A stretch of 17,155 nt of DNA from Proteobacteria bacterium UBA7447 (GCA_002477475.1 DLPX01000023.1:1-17155), one strand, 5' to 3'. Positions 1 to 8,059 are shown, numbered from the stretch's first letter. Numbers and translations: made by a program. The notes: generated by a model from the sequence alone, not told the origin.

Positions 1-13
1 TAATTGTAAGGCA

Positions 14-391
14 CTACGCCCTAAGGAGTTGTGCAATCTCTTCCAGCTCCACTACCAGACCATCAATGTCCTGGTCGCTGAGGCGGCTATTCGATCCCGC
101 TGCAGCAGATGTATCAGCGCTGGTTGCACTGAGTTGATTGCACGCACCACTGATCGTATAGCCCTCGATATACAAGAGCTTTCGGATAGTACGAATAAGT
201 TCAACTTCGTGGCGTTGATAGTATCGTCGGTTGCCCCTTCGCTTAACCGGCTGCAGTTGGGGAAACTCCTGTTCCCAATAACGTAACACATGGGGTTTCA
301 CAGAGCAAAGTTGACCCACCTCACCAATAGTGAAATAGCGTTTTCCCGGTATCGGCGGCAGGTCTTCAGCGCCAGGATCAAGCATCGTCAC
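14..391 (-). CDS. MerR family transcriptional regulator
   Basis: This encodes a 125-residue MerR-type DNA-binding protein. A winged helix-turn-helix covers about residues 18-85, recognisable from YFTIGEVGQLCSVKPHVLRY, then the E-x-E-F-P stretch and the RRGNRRYY wing. The C-terminal part is short, Ala/Ser-rich and then acidic, with no cysteine cluster for metal sensing. The effector is therefore unknown, and it may simply be a small constitutive regulator. The chosen start is GTG at 391, which overlaps the ihfA stop as GTGA and has an AGGTG about 5 bases upstream; ATG at 385 is an alternative. A MerR gene directly after ihfA is a recurrent arrangement in Gammaproteobacteria such as Pseudomonas. 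It is last in the operon, and no terminator is visible in the 13 bases before the window edge. Confidence 0.85.
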   Translation of the reverse strand: MTMLDPGAEDLPPIPGKRYFTIGEVGQLCSVKPHVLRYWEQEFPQLQPVKRRGNRRYYQRHEVELIRTIRKLLYIEGYTISGACNQLSATSADTSAAAGSNSRLSDQDIDGLVVELEEIAQLLRA

Positions 392-723
392 GATAACACC
401 TGTTCCTCCAATACCACGGAGTCAATGTGGTTAGTGTTGGCGCCAACCTGATCTTTGACTTTTTGACTTGCGCGGTAAGTAACCACTCTGCGTGCGCAAA
501 CGGGAACCGCCTCACCCGTCTTTGGGTTACGACCCGGTCGGCTATTTTTTTCACGGATGGAGAAGCCGCCGAAGCCGGACAGTTTGACCGTTTCACCAGT
601 TTCGAGGGCTTGACGGATCTTTTCGAAGAACAATTCCACGAACTCTTTTGCTTCTCGTTTGTTGAGACCGAGTTCGTCGAACAAGGTGTTGGCTAAGTCA
701 GCTTTGGTGATCGTGTTGCCCAT
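388..723 (-). CDS. ihfA: Integration host factor subunit alpha
   Basis: This is the 111-residue alpha subunit of the heterodimeric DNA-bending protein IHF, which shapes promoters, the replication origin and recombination sites. The HU/IHF fold is clear: N-terminal helices (TKADLANTLFDELGLNKREA), a beta-sheet VKLSGFGGF at about 47-54, and the arm RPGRNPKTG at 62-70. Pro67 is the residue that intercalates into DNA in this family. It has about a dozen more C-terminal residues than E. coli IhfA, in a polar tail. The start is ATG at 723; its ribosome site is weak (AAAAGAAT). It lies 78 bases after pheT, as in other Gammaproteobacteria, where IHF represses its own operon. The GTGA overlap couples it to the MerR gene. 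Confidence 0.97.
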   Translation of the reverse strand: MGNTITKADLANTLFDELGLNKREAKEFVELFFEKIRQALETGETVKLSGFGGFSIREKNSRPGRNPKTGEAVPVCARRVVTYRASQKVKDQVGANTNHIDSVVLEEQVLS

Positions 724-801
724 CGTTTTTTATTCTTTTGGTAGCCGCAGGAACGCCACTTGCGAACGCGTCAACCTCTTTCGTTCTGACCAATCTCTGT
801 A

Positions 802-3183
802 TTACCTGGACCTAAGCACCGCACCTATTTGGTCGCCGAGTCTCTTCAGGACGGCGTCAATAAGATGGTCGGCCTCCTCATCTGTAAGACTGCGGGAATT
901 CGACTGTAAGGTCAAGCGGAAAGTGAGGGATTTTTTCCCGCTTTCAATTCCAGTATCAGTGTAGAGGTCGATCAGTTCGAATTGCACCAGCAGTTCGCTT
1001 GCTGCGCTCTTGATAATCGCCACAGCGTCGGCAGCGACGAATTTTTCGGAGAGTACTATCGAGATATCTCTGATCACCCTAGGGAATCGTGATATTGCTC
1101 TAAAGCTGGGTGGCTCGGTCATTTCAATTTCGGCCCAATCCAGTTCAAACCCGAAGACCGGGACGACGATTTCCGCCTCCTCCAGCAAACCCGGGGAGAT
1201 CCGTCCAACTCGCCCGATTTCCTTTCCTTTCAATTGAATCTGGGCTGACTGCCCTGCTTGATACGCCTCGTCTTCTATCGGAAGAAATTCGGCATCGAAT
1301 TCCCGGTGGGCTAGCCGGAGGAGCCGTTCAACATGTCCCTTAACGTCGAAGAAGTCGACCGGCCTCATCTTCTGGCCCCAGTTGTGTTGATCTGCACTCC
1401 CTGCTAACACTCCAGCGAGGCGTTGGCGCTCCTCCGAAGATTTTTTCCTTTTTTGGTAAATATGGCCGGCCTCAAAAAGCCGAACGTCTTTCACCTGACG
1501 TCGGCCGTTGGCCGCCAGTGCCGTTAGCAGTCCTGGGAGAAGTGAGACACGCATCTGGGCCATGTGCACCGAGATGGGATTCTTGAGCGTAATTGGTGAG
1601 CCGTAGTCGTTAAAATGTTTCTGCAGGTCTGGTGAGACGAAACTGTATGTGATGGCCTCGCGGTACCCGAGGTCCACCATGAGATCCTTCGCGCGCTCGA
1701 TAGGCACTCTTCTCTCGGGTGCTAGTCCATAGCCCGCCGTTACTTTCGGTCGATTTACGGGTAACCGGTCATAGCCGACAACTCTCGCGACTTCTTCCAC
1801 AAGGTCGTGTTCCGCTGCTACATCGAATCGATAGGTGGGCGGCTTCACTCGCCAGCCAGACTGAGTCGACTCGCATTTCATCCCAAGCGAGTTAAAGATG
1901 TTCAATACCTTCTTCTTTGAGATACGCTCCCCCAGCATTCGTGAGAGTCGCGCCGAGCGCAGTGGCACCCACGTGCGCTTCGGAAGAAATGATTTTTCGG
2001 ATGACTCGATCTGAGGGCCGCAGCGCCCCCCACAGATCTGGATGATCAGCGCGCTGGCACGGTCGATCGCCTTTGCCGGGAGGGTGAAATCCACGCCCCG
2101 CTCGAAACGATGCGATGCATCGGTGTTAAGTCCGTACTTTCGGGCAGTGCGTGCCACCCCGTCTGGGTCAAAAAATGCGGCTTCGATAAAGATAGTGCGC
2201 GTTTTCGGATGGATCATCGTGCTCGCGCCGCCTTTGATTCCGGCCAGCGCGACGGCTCCCTTCTGATCAGTAATAAGGAGAGATTCCGCGTCCAATGTGA
2301 GTCGCTCGCCGTCAAGAAGCTTAATCTTTTCCTTGGACTTCGCTGGTCTCACCTGAATGTTGCCTTTTAGCCGCTCTCCGTCAAAGGCGTGCATTGGCTG
2401 ACCTAGTTCAAGCATGATGTAGTTGCTGACATCCACCAGCGCGTCAATGCTACGTAACCCTGCCCGCGTGATTCGCTCGCGGATGCGATCCGGAGTGCGG
2501 GCCCCTGGCCGGACACCTGTGATGGATCGCCCCACGTATCGAGCACAACGGCCGTCCTCATCGAGCGAAATCGACCTTGTTTCCGATTCGGTAGTGCGCA
2601 CGCGGGGAAGCTTTGGTTCTTTCAGCCGTCCTCCTGTCAATGCGGCTACCTCTCGGGCCACGCCCAAGATGCTAAGGCAATCTCCGCGATTGGGTGTCAG
2701 TTCGACTTCGAGGAGCCGATCCGGAAGCTGAAGATGATCATTTAACTGAGCACCTGGGCTCAACTCTGGGTCTAAGAGCAGCAAGCCCTGTGACTGCTCT
2801 TCGAGACCCAATTCTGCTGCGGAGCAAAGCATCCCGCTTGAGAGTTCGCCCCGAATTAAGACCTCCGTGATCTTTTCGCCGACGGGGAGCCGAGACCCAA
2901 CTGTTGCAAAGGGCGCAACGACGCCAAGGGCAACATTTGGCGCGCCACAAACCACGCGGACCGGTTTCGCTTCCCCGATATCGACATCACAGAGGGTCAG
3001 GTCAGTGGCATCGGGGTGGAGGCAGACCTGGACGACATGGCCCGAAACGATGTTTCTCGGCAACGCCTTAATGTGTTCAACCGCCCCTGTCTCAAGCCCA
3101 GCGGCGGTTAGCAACGCAGGCAGGGAGTTGAAGTCGAGGTCAAACTGGACCCACTCACGAAGCCAGTTTTCGCTGATGATCAT
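802..3183 (-). CDS. pheT: Phenylalanine-tRNA ligase beta subunit
   Basis: This encodes the 793-residue beta subunit of the (alpha-beta)2 phenylalanyl-tRNA synthetase, close to the 795 residues of E. coli PheT. Domains in order are an N-terminal EMAP/OB-type tRNA-binding domain (about 40-150, with HPDATDLTLCDVDIG), and the B1 segment with ELTPNRGDCLS near 158-168. The B3/B4 editing region and B5 follow, with the catalytic-like core after them. The C-terminal ferredoxin-fold anticodon-binding domain starts at about residue 700 with SRFPRVIRDISIV. It binds tRNA and edits mischarged Tyr-tRNA(Phe), while PheS carries aminoacylation. The ATG at 3183 follows the pheS stop by 12 bases, so the two are co-translated in stoichiometric amounts. 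Nothing looks truncated. Confidence 0.98.
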   Translation of the reverse strand: MIISENWLREWVQFDLDFNSLPALLTAAGLETGAVEHIKALPRNIVSGHVVQVCLHPDATDLTLCDVDIGEAKPVRVVCGAPNVALGVVAPFATVGSRLPVGEKITEVLIRGELSSGMLCSAAELGLEEQSQGLLLLDPELSPGAQLNDHLQLPDRLLEVELTPNRGDCLSILGVAREVAALTGGRLKEPKLPRVRTTESETRSISLDEDGRCARYVGRSITGVRPGARTPDRIRERITRAGLRSIDALVDVSNYIMLELGQPMHAFDGERLKGNIQVRPAKSKEKIKLLDGERLTLDAESLLITDQKGAVALAGIKGGASTMIHPKTRTIFIEAAFFDPDGVARTARKYGLNTDASHRFERGVDFTLPAKAIDRASALIIQICGGRCGPQIESSEKSFLPKRTWVPLRSARLSRMLGERISKKKVLNIFNSLGMKCESTQSGWRVKPPTYRFDVAAEHDLVEEVARVVGYDRLPVNRPKVTAGYGLAPERRVPIERAKDLMVDLGYREAITYSFVSPDLQKHFNDYGSPITLKNPISVHMAQMRVSLLPGLLTALAANGRRQVKDVRLFEAGHIYQKRKKSSEERQRLAGVLAGSADQHNWGQKMRPVDFFDVKGHVERLLRLAHREFDAEFLPIEDEAYQAGQSAQIQLKGKEIGRVGRISPGLLEEAEIVVPVFGFELDWAEIEMTEPPSFRAISRFPRVIRDISIVLSEKFVAADAVAIIKSAASELLVQFELIDLYTDTGIESGKKSLTFRLTLQSNSRSLTDEEADHLIDAVLKRLGDQIGAVLRSR

Positions 3184-3195
3184 GTTAAGAGTGGC

Positions 3196-4227
3196 TCAAG
3201 AGAATTGCCGCAGGAAGGACACTTCGTTCTCAAAAAATAGGCGCAGGTCGTCCACCCCGTAACGCAGCATTGCCAGGCGCTCAATCCCGAGACCAAATGC
3301 ATATCCAGTGTATGTCTCGTTGTCTATGCCGACTTGCCGAAAGACTTCTGTATGCACCATGCCGCAACCGAGCACCTCTATCCAGCCAGTGTGACCGCAA
3401 ATGCGACACCCTTCTCCCGCGCAGAAAACACATCCCATGTCGACCTCCGCTGAGGGTTCAGTGAACGGGAAAAAGGAGGGGCGGAATCGCACCGGCAGAT
3501 CTTGTTCAAAAAATTCCTCTAGGAAGAAGACGAGAGCGCCTTTCAGATCCGCGAAGGAAACGTCTGAATCGACCACCAGACCCTCCACCTGGTGAAACAT
3601 CGGGGTATGGGTGACATCAGAGTCGCATCGATAAACCCGGCCGGGCGCGATAACGGCAACGGGCGGTGTATGTTTCTCCAGATAACGGATTTGCACGGGG
3701 GAGGTGTGCGTGCGTAACACGGTCTCATCAGAAACATAGAACGTGTCATGCATGGCGCGGGCCGGATGGTTTTTTGGAATATTCAGCGCTTCAAAATTAT
3801 GGAAGTCGTCCTCTATTTCGGGCCCATGGGCAATATCAAAGCCAGCTCGCGTGAAAATCTGTTCGATTCTCCGCAGGGTTTTGGTGACAGGGTGCAGTGA
3901 GCCGCTATGCCCCGCCCTCCCGGGCAGAGTGACATCGATTTGTTCGGCTTTGATAGCCGCTTCTCGCTCGGCGACCAGCACAGCGCTTGCTCGTTCAGAC
4001 AAAGCTTCGGTTAACTGATCACGAACGCGATTGACGGCCGACCCGAAAGTCTTGCGTTCCTCTGGTGGCTGTGCCCCAATCAGTTTTAATTGGCCAGTGA
4101 CCGCGCCCTGACGCCCGAGCAGGCCAACACGCAATTGTTCTACAGCCGAGGAATCTTTCGCCGCTGAGATATCTGCGAGCGCTTGACTCAAGAGGCGGTC
4201 GAGTTCGGCTGTCGAGTTAGAAGTCAT
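3196..4227 (-). CDS. pheS: Phenylalanine-tRNA ligase alpha subunit
   Basis: This is the catalytic alpha subunit of phenylalanyl-tRNA synthetase, 343 residues from the ATG at 4227. An in-frame TTG at 4242 would add five residues but has no ribosome site. The order is an N-terminal coiled coil (about 1-95), then the class II core: motif 2 GRVYRCDSDVTHTPMFHQVEG trimmed around residues 196-215, the Phe-pocket strand RPSFFPFTEPSAE (249-261), and motif 3 GYAFGLGIERL (308-318). A C-x2-C-x4-C-x2-C set (C266, C269, C274, C277) lies before the WIEVLGCGMVH strand. E. coli PheS lacks this cysteine set, but many other bacteria have it; it could bind zinc. An intrinsic terminator lies just upstream, so expression depends on read-through from rplT or on attenuation. 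Confidence 0.97.
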   Translation of the reverse strand: MTSNSTAELDRLLSQALADISAAKDSSAVEQLRVGLLGRQGAVTGQLKLIGAQPPEERKTFGSAVNRVRDQLTEALSERASAVLVAEREAAIKAEQIDVTLPGRAGHSGSLHPVTKTLRRIEQIFTRAGFDIAHGPEIEDDFHNFEALNIPKNHPARAMHDTFYVSDETVLRTHTSPVQIRYLEKHTPPVAVIAPGRVYRCDSDVTHTPMFHQVEGLVVDSDVSFADLKGALVFFLEEFFEQDLPVRFRPSFFPFTEPSAEVDMGCVFCAGEGCRICGHTGWIEVLGCGMVHTEVFRQVGIDNETYTGYAFGLGIERLAMLRYGVDDLRLFFENEVSFLRQFS

Positions 4228-4243
4228 AAAAGAACTGACCAAA

Positions 4244-4274
4244 TAAAAAAGGGAAAGGTGTTTGGCCTTTCCCT
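4244..4274 (-). terminator. Intrinsic terminator/attenuator between rplT and pheS
   Basis: On the minus strand the stem GGGAAAGG/CCTTTCCC (8 bp perfect, 7-base loop) is followed at once by six T and then ATTT. It lies 44 bases after the rplT stop and 24 bases before the pheS ATG. A second, GC-rich hairpin (CGCCTC, loop GGTAC, GAGGCG, at 4282-4298) precedes it. E. coli pheST is attenuated in a similar place by a Phe-rich leader peptide. I find no such peptide here. Confidence 0.85.
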
Positions 4275-4317
4275 GATTCTACGCCTCGTACCGAGGCGGG
4301 TTCCAATGAGGTGCGCG

Positions 4318-4677
4318 TCAGGCTGCGAGCGCGGATTTTGCCCTTTCGGCCAGTGCGGCAAACGCGGCCTCGTCGTTTACCGCCATATCGGCCAACACCT
4401 TCCGATCTAGTTCGATATTCGCCCGATTCAGTCCATCGATAAGGCGGCTATAGCTCAACTCATGTACCCTGGCAGCAGCGTTGATCCGGACGATCCAGAG
4501 TGTCCGGAACTGACGCTTACGCTGACGACGGTCGCGATAGGCGTACTGGTCAGCCTTCATGACTGCTTGATTAGCAACCCGGAAGACGTTTTTCCTTGCT
4601 CCGCGATAGCCTTTGGCTCGAGACAGCACCTTATTGTGTCTGGCTCTCGCGGTTACTCCTCGTTTTACTCTAGGCAT
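4318..4677 (-). CDS. rplT: 50S ribosomal protein L20
   Basis: This encodes the 119-residue ribosomal protein L20, which binds 23S rRNA early in large-subunit assembly. The full family length is present, including the basic N-terminal extension (PRVKRGVTARARHNKVL) and a globular C-terminal domain containing ELSYSRLIDGLNRANIELDR. The C-terminal domain is the part that, in E. coli, binds the rpmI-rplT mRNA and represses its own translation. The start ATG is at 4677, with AGAG about 8 bases upstream. It follows rpmI by 69 bases and precedes the terminator before pheS, so some transcripts of the operon should end here. Confidence 0.98.
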   Translation of the reverse strand: MPRVKRGVTARARHNKVLSRAKGYRGARKNVFRVANQAVMKADQYAYRDRRQRKRQFRTLWIVRINAAARVHELSYSRLIDGLNRANIELDRKVLADMAVNDEAAFAALAERAKSALAA

Positions 4678-4746
4678 GAATTTCTCTGTTTACTCTCCGT
4701 GCTTATGACGGAGGTGGTTGACTACGTAGGATTTAGTGTCGCTGCG

Positions 4747-4944
4747 TCAGGCGTAAGGAAGCATCTTGCGGATTGCCGCTTCGTCTGCGGGGGCGACGAG
4801 CAAGCCTTCGCGAAGTTGACGCTTACGCTTTGTGGACTTCTTAGTCAGGATATGGTTCAGGAAGGCCTGAGAGCGTTTGAACTTACCTTTCGCTGTGCGG
4901 CTAAAACGCTTTGCGGCGCCTCGGTTAGTCTTGAGTTTTGGCAT
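4747..4944 (-). CDS. rpmI: 50S ribosomal protein L35
   Basis: This encodes the 65-residue L35 protein of the large ribosomal subunit, at standard length. It begins MPKLKTNRGAAKRF and is strongly basic, with the conserved SQAFLNHILTKKSTKRKRQLR core; the end is IRKMLPYA. The ATG at 4944 has only a short GGA-type ribosome site. It lies 48 bases after infC. In E. coli, L20 represses translation of this cistron through a structured operator just upstream. The same control is plausible here, but I did not identify the structure. Confidence 0.98.
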   Translation of the reverse strand: MPKLKTNRGAAKRFSRTAKGKFKRSQAFLNHILTKKSTKRKRQLREGLLVAPADEAAIRKMLPYA

Positions 4945-4992
4945 GGTTAATTCCGTTAGTCTTGGTATTCGTTTACAAGTAATCTGAGATTG

Positions 4993-5511
4993 TTAAGCCT
5001 TTAGTGGGGCTAGCACCATCACCATCTGCCGGCCTTCCATTTTGGGCATTTGTTCTACGACTCCAATCTCTTTCAGGTCTTCTTCCACTCGCTTCAGCAT
5101 CTCCATTCCGAGCTCCTGATGTGCCATTTCGCGACCGCGAAAGCGAAGAGTCACCTTGACCTTGTTTCCCGCATCCAGAAATTTTGTCAGGTTTCGCACC
5201 TTGATATCGTAATCGCCGATATCGGTGCCCGGCCGGAATTTGATCTCTTTTACGGTGATCTGTTTTTGCTTTTTCTTCGATTCCTGTTTTTTCTTGGCAC
5301 TGGCGTAGAGATATTTGCCATAATCCATCAGGCGACAGACTGGGGGCTCTGCGTTTGGTGCAATTTCTACGAGGTCCATTCCGCGCTCTTCCGCGATCTT
5401 TCTGGCCTCGTCAGGTGAAAGAATGCCTAACTGCTCTCCGGAGTCACTCACCAGTCGAATCTGTTCGTAGGTGATATCGTCGTTGAGTCTCTGCTCTTTT
5501 ATTCCGGCTAT
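4993..5511 (-). CDS. infC: Translation initiation factor IF-3 (ATA start)
   Basis: IF-3 binds the 30S subunit, checks start codon and initiator tRNA, and prevents early subunit joining. The protein has the usual N-domain (RLNDDITYEQIRLV, then DLVEIAPNAEPPVCRLMDYGK), a lysine-rich linker, and a C-domain with EIKFRPGTDIGDYD and TLRFRGREMAH. It ends with MEGRQMVMVLAPLKA. I place the start at the ATA at 5511-5509, giving 172 residues. It sits 7 bases after a strong GGAGGG, whereas the longer in-frame TTG at 5526 has no ribosome site upstream. Rare starts (ATT in E. coli) are the known basis of infC autoregulation, because IF-3 discriminates against them. The cistron follows thrS by 18 bases. Confidence 0.93.
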   Translation of the reverse strand: MAGIKEQRLNDDITYEQIRLVSDSGEQLGILSPDEARKIAEERGMDLVEIAPNAEPPVCRLMDYGKYLYASAKKKQESKKKQKQITVKEIKFRPGTDIGDYDIKVRNLTKFLDAGNKVKVTLRFRGREMAHQELGMEMLKRVEEDLKEIGVVEQMPKMEGRQMVMVLAPLKA

Positions 5512-5518
5512 TGCCAAA

Positions 5519-5524
5519 CCCTCC
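5519..5524 (-). promoter_or_regulatory. Ribosome binding site deciding the infC start
   Basis: GGAGGG on the minus strand, 7 bases upstream of ATA (5511-5509). It is the only strong Shine-Dalgarno sequence near the infC 5' end. It lies inside the reading frame of the longer TTG candidate, which argues against that longer start. Confidence 0.8.
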
Positions 5525-5529
5525 AAAAA

Positions 5530-7437
5530 TTAACGCCGCGCGCCTGCGTTCGGGCGAAGACATTCGTCAAGCAGGTCTGCGACAGCAAACGTACCGAGGT
5601 CTTCCCCGTCGCGCGTACGCACGGCTACGGCACCCTGTTCCACCTCCCTATCCCCGACCACAAGGAGATATGGGACGCGTCTCAAGGTAGATTCGCGGAT
5701 TTTATAGCCAATTTTCTCGTTTCTCAAGTCAGTTTCGACTCTGAGCCCCTGTTTTTTAAGGAATTTTTCTGTTTCCAGAGCAAATACTTGCTGTCGGTCT
5801 GTGATGTTCAGGATCACCGCCTGCACAGGCGCCAGCCAGAATGGCAGTTTGCCCTCGGTATCTTCTATCAGGATACCAATGAAGCGCTCAAGGGAGCCGA
5901 GAATTGCGCGGTGGATCATGACGGGTACCTGTTTTGACCCGTCCTCCGTCACGTAGGCAGCGCCAAGCCGTCCGGGCATCGAGAAATCAACCTGAATCGT
6001 CCCGCATTGCCAACGCCGGCCGATTGAGTCACGCAGGACAAATTCGTGCTTTGGTCCGTAGAATGCGCCCTCCCCTGGTTGGACGACGTACTTGATGCCT
6101 TTCTCGTCAAGCGCCCTCGCCAGCGCTTCCTCGGCACGGTCCCACAGAGCATCCTCACCGACGCGTTGCTCCGGCCGCGTGGAGAGCGCGACTTCAATGT
6201 CTTCAAACCCGAAATCCTTATACATCCGGTATGTGAGTTCAATCAGAGTCGATACTTCGGCCTGGAGTTGATCCTCGGTACAAAACACGTGCGCGTCGTC
6301 CTGAGTGAAGCGCCTCGCGCGCAGAAGTCCATGCAATGTGCCAGACGGCTCGTTTCGGTGCACCACTCCAAATTCGGCTATACGAATCGGCAGATCCCGG
6401 TAACTGCGAAGCCCTTGATTGAATAGTTGAACATGTCCCGGGCAGTTCATGGGTTTGATAGCGTAATCGCGGTCATCTACATGAGTGGTGAACATGTTGT
6501 CCCGAAACTTGTCCCAATGCCCGGATCGTTCCCATAGGCTCCGATCCAGCATTTGCGGGGTGTGCACTTCCTGGTAATCATATTCGACCAACAGGTCTCG
6601 GACGTAGCGCTCGATCCCCGTATAAAGGGCCCAGCCGTCGCGGTGCCAAAACACCATCCCGGGTGCTTCTTCCTGAAAATGGAAAAGGTCGAGAGATTTT
6701 CCAATGCGTCGATGATCTCGTTTTTCGGCTTCTGCCAATTGAGTGAGATAGGTGTCGAGAGACTTCTTGTCGGGCCAGGCGGTCCCGTAGATCCGCTGCA
6801 GCATTTCATTGCCGGAATCGCCACGCCAGTAGGCTCCCGCGAGCTTGGTCAGCTTGAATGCCTTTAGCGCCCCAACATTAGGAACGTGGGGGCCACGGCA
6901 AAGATCTGTGAAATCTCCCTGCCGATAAAGTGAAAGCGTTTCATCAGCGGGGATGGCCTCAATAATCTCGGCCTTATATTCCTCCCCCTGTTTCCGAAAG
7001 TAGGTCACCGCCTCCTGGCGGCCCATGGTGAGCCTTTCTATCGTGGCCCCCTCTTTCGCCAGCGCTTGCATTCTTTCCTCAATCCGGCCCAGATCATCCT
7101 CCGAAAAACCTGGACCGTAGGCGAAGTCGTAATAGAACCCATCTTCAATTACGGGACCGATGGTGACCTGCGCCAGGGGAAAAAGCTGCTTGACCGCTTG
7201 AGCGAGAAGATGCGCACAGGAATGGCGGATGATGTCGAGCCCTTCTTCGTTCTTCCCCGTAATGATGCGCAGATTTACGTCTTTCTCGATCCGGTGCGTG
7301 GCATCGACTAATACCCCGTCGACCTCACCACCTATGGTTGCCTTTGCAAGTCCCGGACCAATATCCAATGCTACATCGTATACCGTTAACGGACCTTCAT
7401 ATTCGCGAACGGATTTATCAGGGAGCGTGATCTTCAT
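5530..7437 (-). CDS. thrS: Threonine-tRNA ligase
   Basis: This is a full-length threonyl-tRNA synthetase of 635 residues (E. coli 642). Domains run as TGS (about 1-60), the N2 editing domain with H72/H76 (RHSCAH) and C180/H184 (CRGPH), the class II catalytic core, and the anticodon-binding domain (about 530-635). The three zinc ligands that select threonine over valine are visible as C332 (MNCPGH), H383 (QDDAHVF) and H509 (VMIHRAILG). The editing site removes serine from tRNA(Thr). The ATG at 7437 has a weak ribosome site (TAAGAAC). It is first in the operon, and a strong TATAAT lies about 100 bases upstream. E. coli ThrRS represses its own mRNA through a tRNA-like leader; the leader length here would allow that, but I cannot show the fold. 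Confidence 0.98.
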   Translation of the reverse strand: MKITLPDKSVREYEGPLTVYDVALDIGPGLAKATIGGEVDGVLVDATHRIEKDVNLRIITGKNEEGLDIIRHSCAHLLAQAVKQLFPLAQVTIGPVIEDGFYYDFAYGPGFSEDDLGRIEERMQALAKEGATIERLTMGRQEAVTYFRKQGEEYKAEIIEAIPADETLSLYRQGDFTDLCRGPHVPNVGALKAFKLTKLAGAYWRGDSGNEMLQRIYGTAWPDKKSLDTYLTQLAEAEKRDHRRIGKSLDLFHFQEEAPGMVFWHRDGWALYTGIERYVRDLLVEYDYQEVHTPQMLDRSLWERSGHWDKFRDNMFTTHVDDRDYAIKPMNCPGHVQLFNQGLRSYRDLPIRIAEFGVVHRNEPSGTLHGLLRARRFTQDDAHVFCTEDQLQAEVSTLIELTYRMYKDFGFEDIEVALSTRPEQRVGEDALWDRAEEALARALDEKGIKYVVQPGEGAFYGPKHEFVLRDSIGRRWQCGTIQVDFSMPGRLGAAYVTEDGSKQVPVMIHRAILGSLERFIGILIEDTEGKLPFWLAPVQAVILNITDRQQVFALETEKFLKKQGLRVETDLRNEKIGYKIRESTLRRVPYLLVVGDREVEQGAVAVRTRDGEDLGTFAVADLLDECLRPNAGARR

Positions 7438-7537
7438 GAGTTCTTAAAGTGGGCTCAAGATAAAAGGGCCAACTGCTCTGTCACAAGTTTCATGATGGGC
7501 AGACTGCGATCCATCAACTTATACCGGGCAGGCGCGG

Positions 7538-7543
7538 ATTATA
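7538..7543 (-). promoter_or_regulatory. Putative -10 element of the thrS operon
   Basis: A perfect TATAAT on the minus strand (bases 7543 to 7538), about 100 bases before the thrS ATG. The -35 region 17 bases upstream is poor, with no TTGACA-like hexamer. It would either need an activator or be a chance match. The implied leader of about 90 bases is in line with other thrS genes. Confidence 0.45.
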
Positions 7544-7585
7544 GTGGGAAAGTGACTCACGCGCTCTGACCTCAGAATCGCGCAC

Positions 7586-8020
7586 TCACCTAGCTAGCGG
7601 TGCACTGGGTACCCAGCAATATTCGTCCGGATCTAACAGGAAACACTCTCTCAGACCGTGAGGACGATCGAGGCGGGTACGAAGCACTTGGTAGCCTTTT
7701 TTCTTTGCCCGGGCTTCACACGCATCAGGGTCTTTTTGGTAAAGACGCAATTCGACGCCGGCGCCTCGGTAATGGACTCATTCAAGCGTTCCGGGGAAGG
7801 GATTGTCATGGTATGTATGCTCCCCGTGCAGTTGAAAAAAGTTGCCGTCATGTTCAAGAACAGCGGAATCCTGGTCCGCACGATGGATCCTCATGCTGAG
7901 GATTTCTGCCAGGAAATCAGCGGTTCTCTCGACATCTGTTGCCAGGAGGTTAATCCCGAAACCCATCAAGTTCCGGCCAAATTCCGAAGCCGGCCCCGCG
8001 GCGGCGATGCTTATATCCAA
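7586..8020 (-). pseudogene. VOC/glyoxalase-fold protein interrupted by one in-frame TGA
   Basis: An 80-codon frame starts at TTG 8020 (GGGGAGG 5 bases upstream) or at ATG 7966. It begins GFGINLLATDVERTADFLAE and contains FFQLHGEHTY, as in vicinal-oxygen-chelate (glyoxalase/dioxygenase-fold) proteins. It meets TGA at 7780-7778. The same frame continues without another stop for 63 more codons to TGA at 7586. That part has clear VOC sequence: RGAGVELRLYQKDPDACEA, then a C-terminal ECFLLDPDEYCWVP. Joined, the product would be 144 residues, a normal VOC length, so a single base seems to separate it from an intact gene. Candidate metal ligands are the His of QLHGEH and the Glu of GVELRLY. It may be a recent pseudogene, a read-through gene or a sequence error. 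Its substrate is unknown. Confidence 0.75.
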
Positions 8021-8059
8021 ACCTTCCTCCCCGACTCCTCAATACCCCTCTGCACAAAA

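Noticed and set aside
4462..4950. Plus-strand open frame of 162 codons opposite rplT and rpmI
   Set aside because: It is fully antisense to two ribosomal protein genes, has no ribosome site and resembles no family; it is a codon-bias shadow.
7455..7493. Twelve-codon reading frame upstream of thrS, possible leader peptide
   Set aside because: It has only one Thr codon and no ribosome site, so it does not fit an attenuator leader.
7745..7780. Selenocysteine insertion (SECIS) after the TGA in the VOC gene
   Set aside because: Only a short, mismatched hairpin (three plus two base pairs) follows the TGA, and VOC proteins of this kind are not known to me as selenoproteins.
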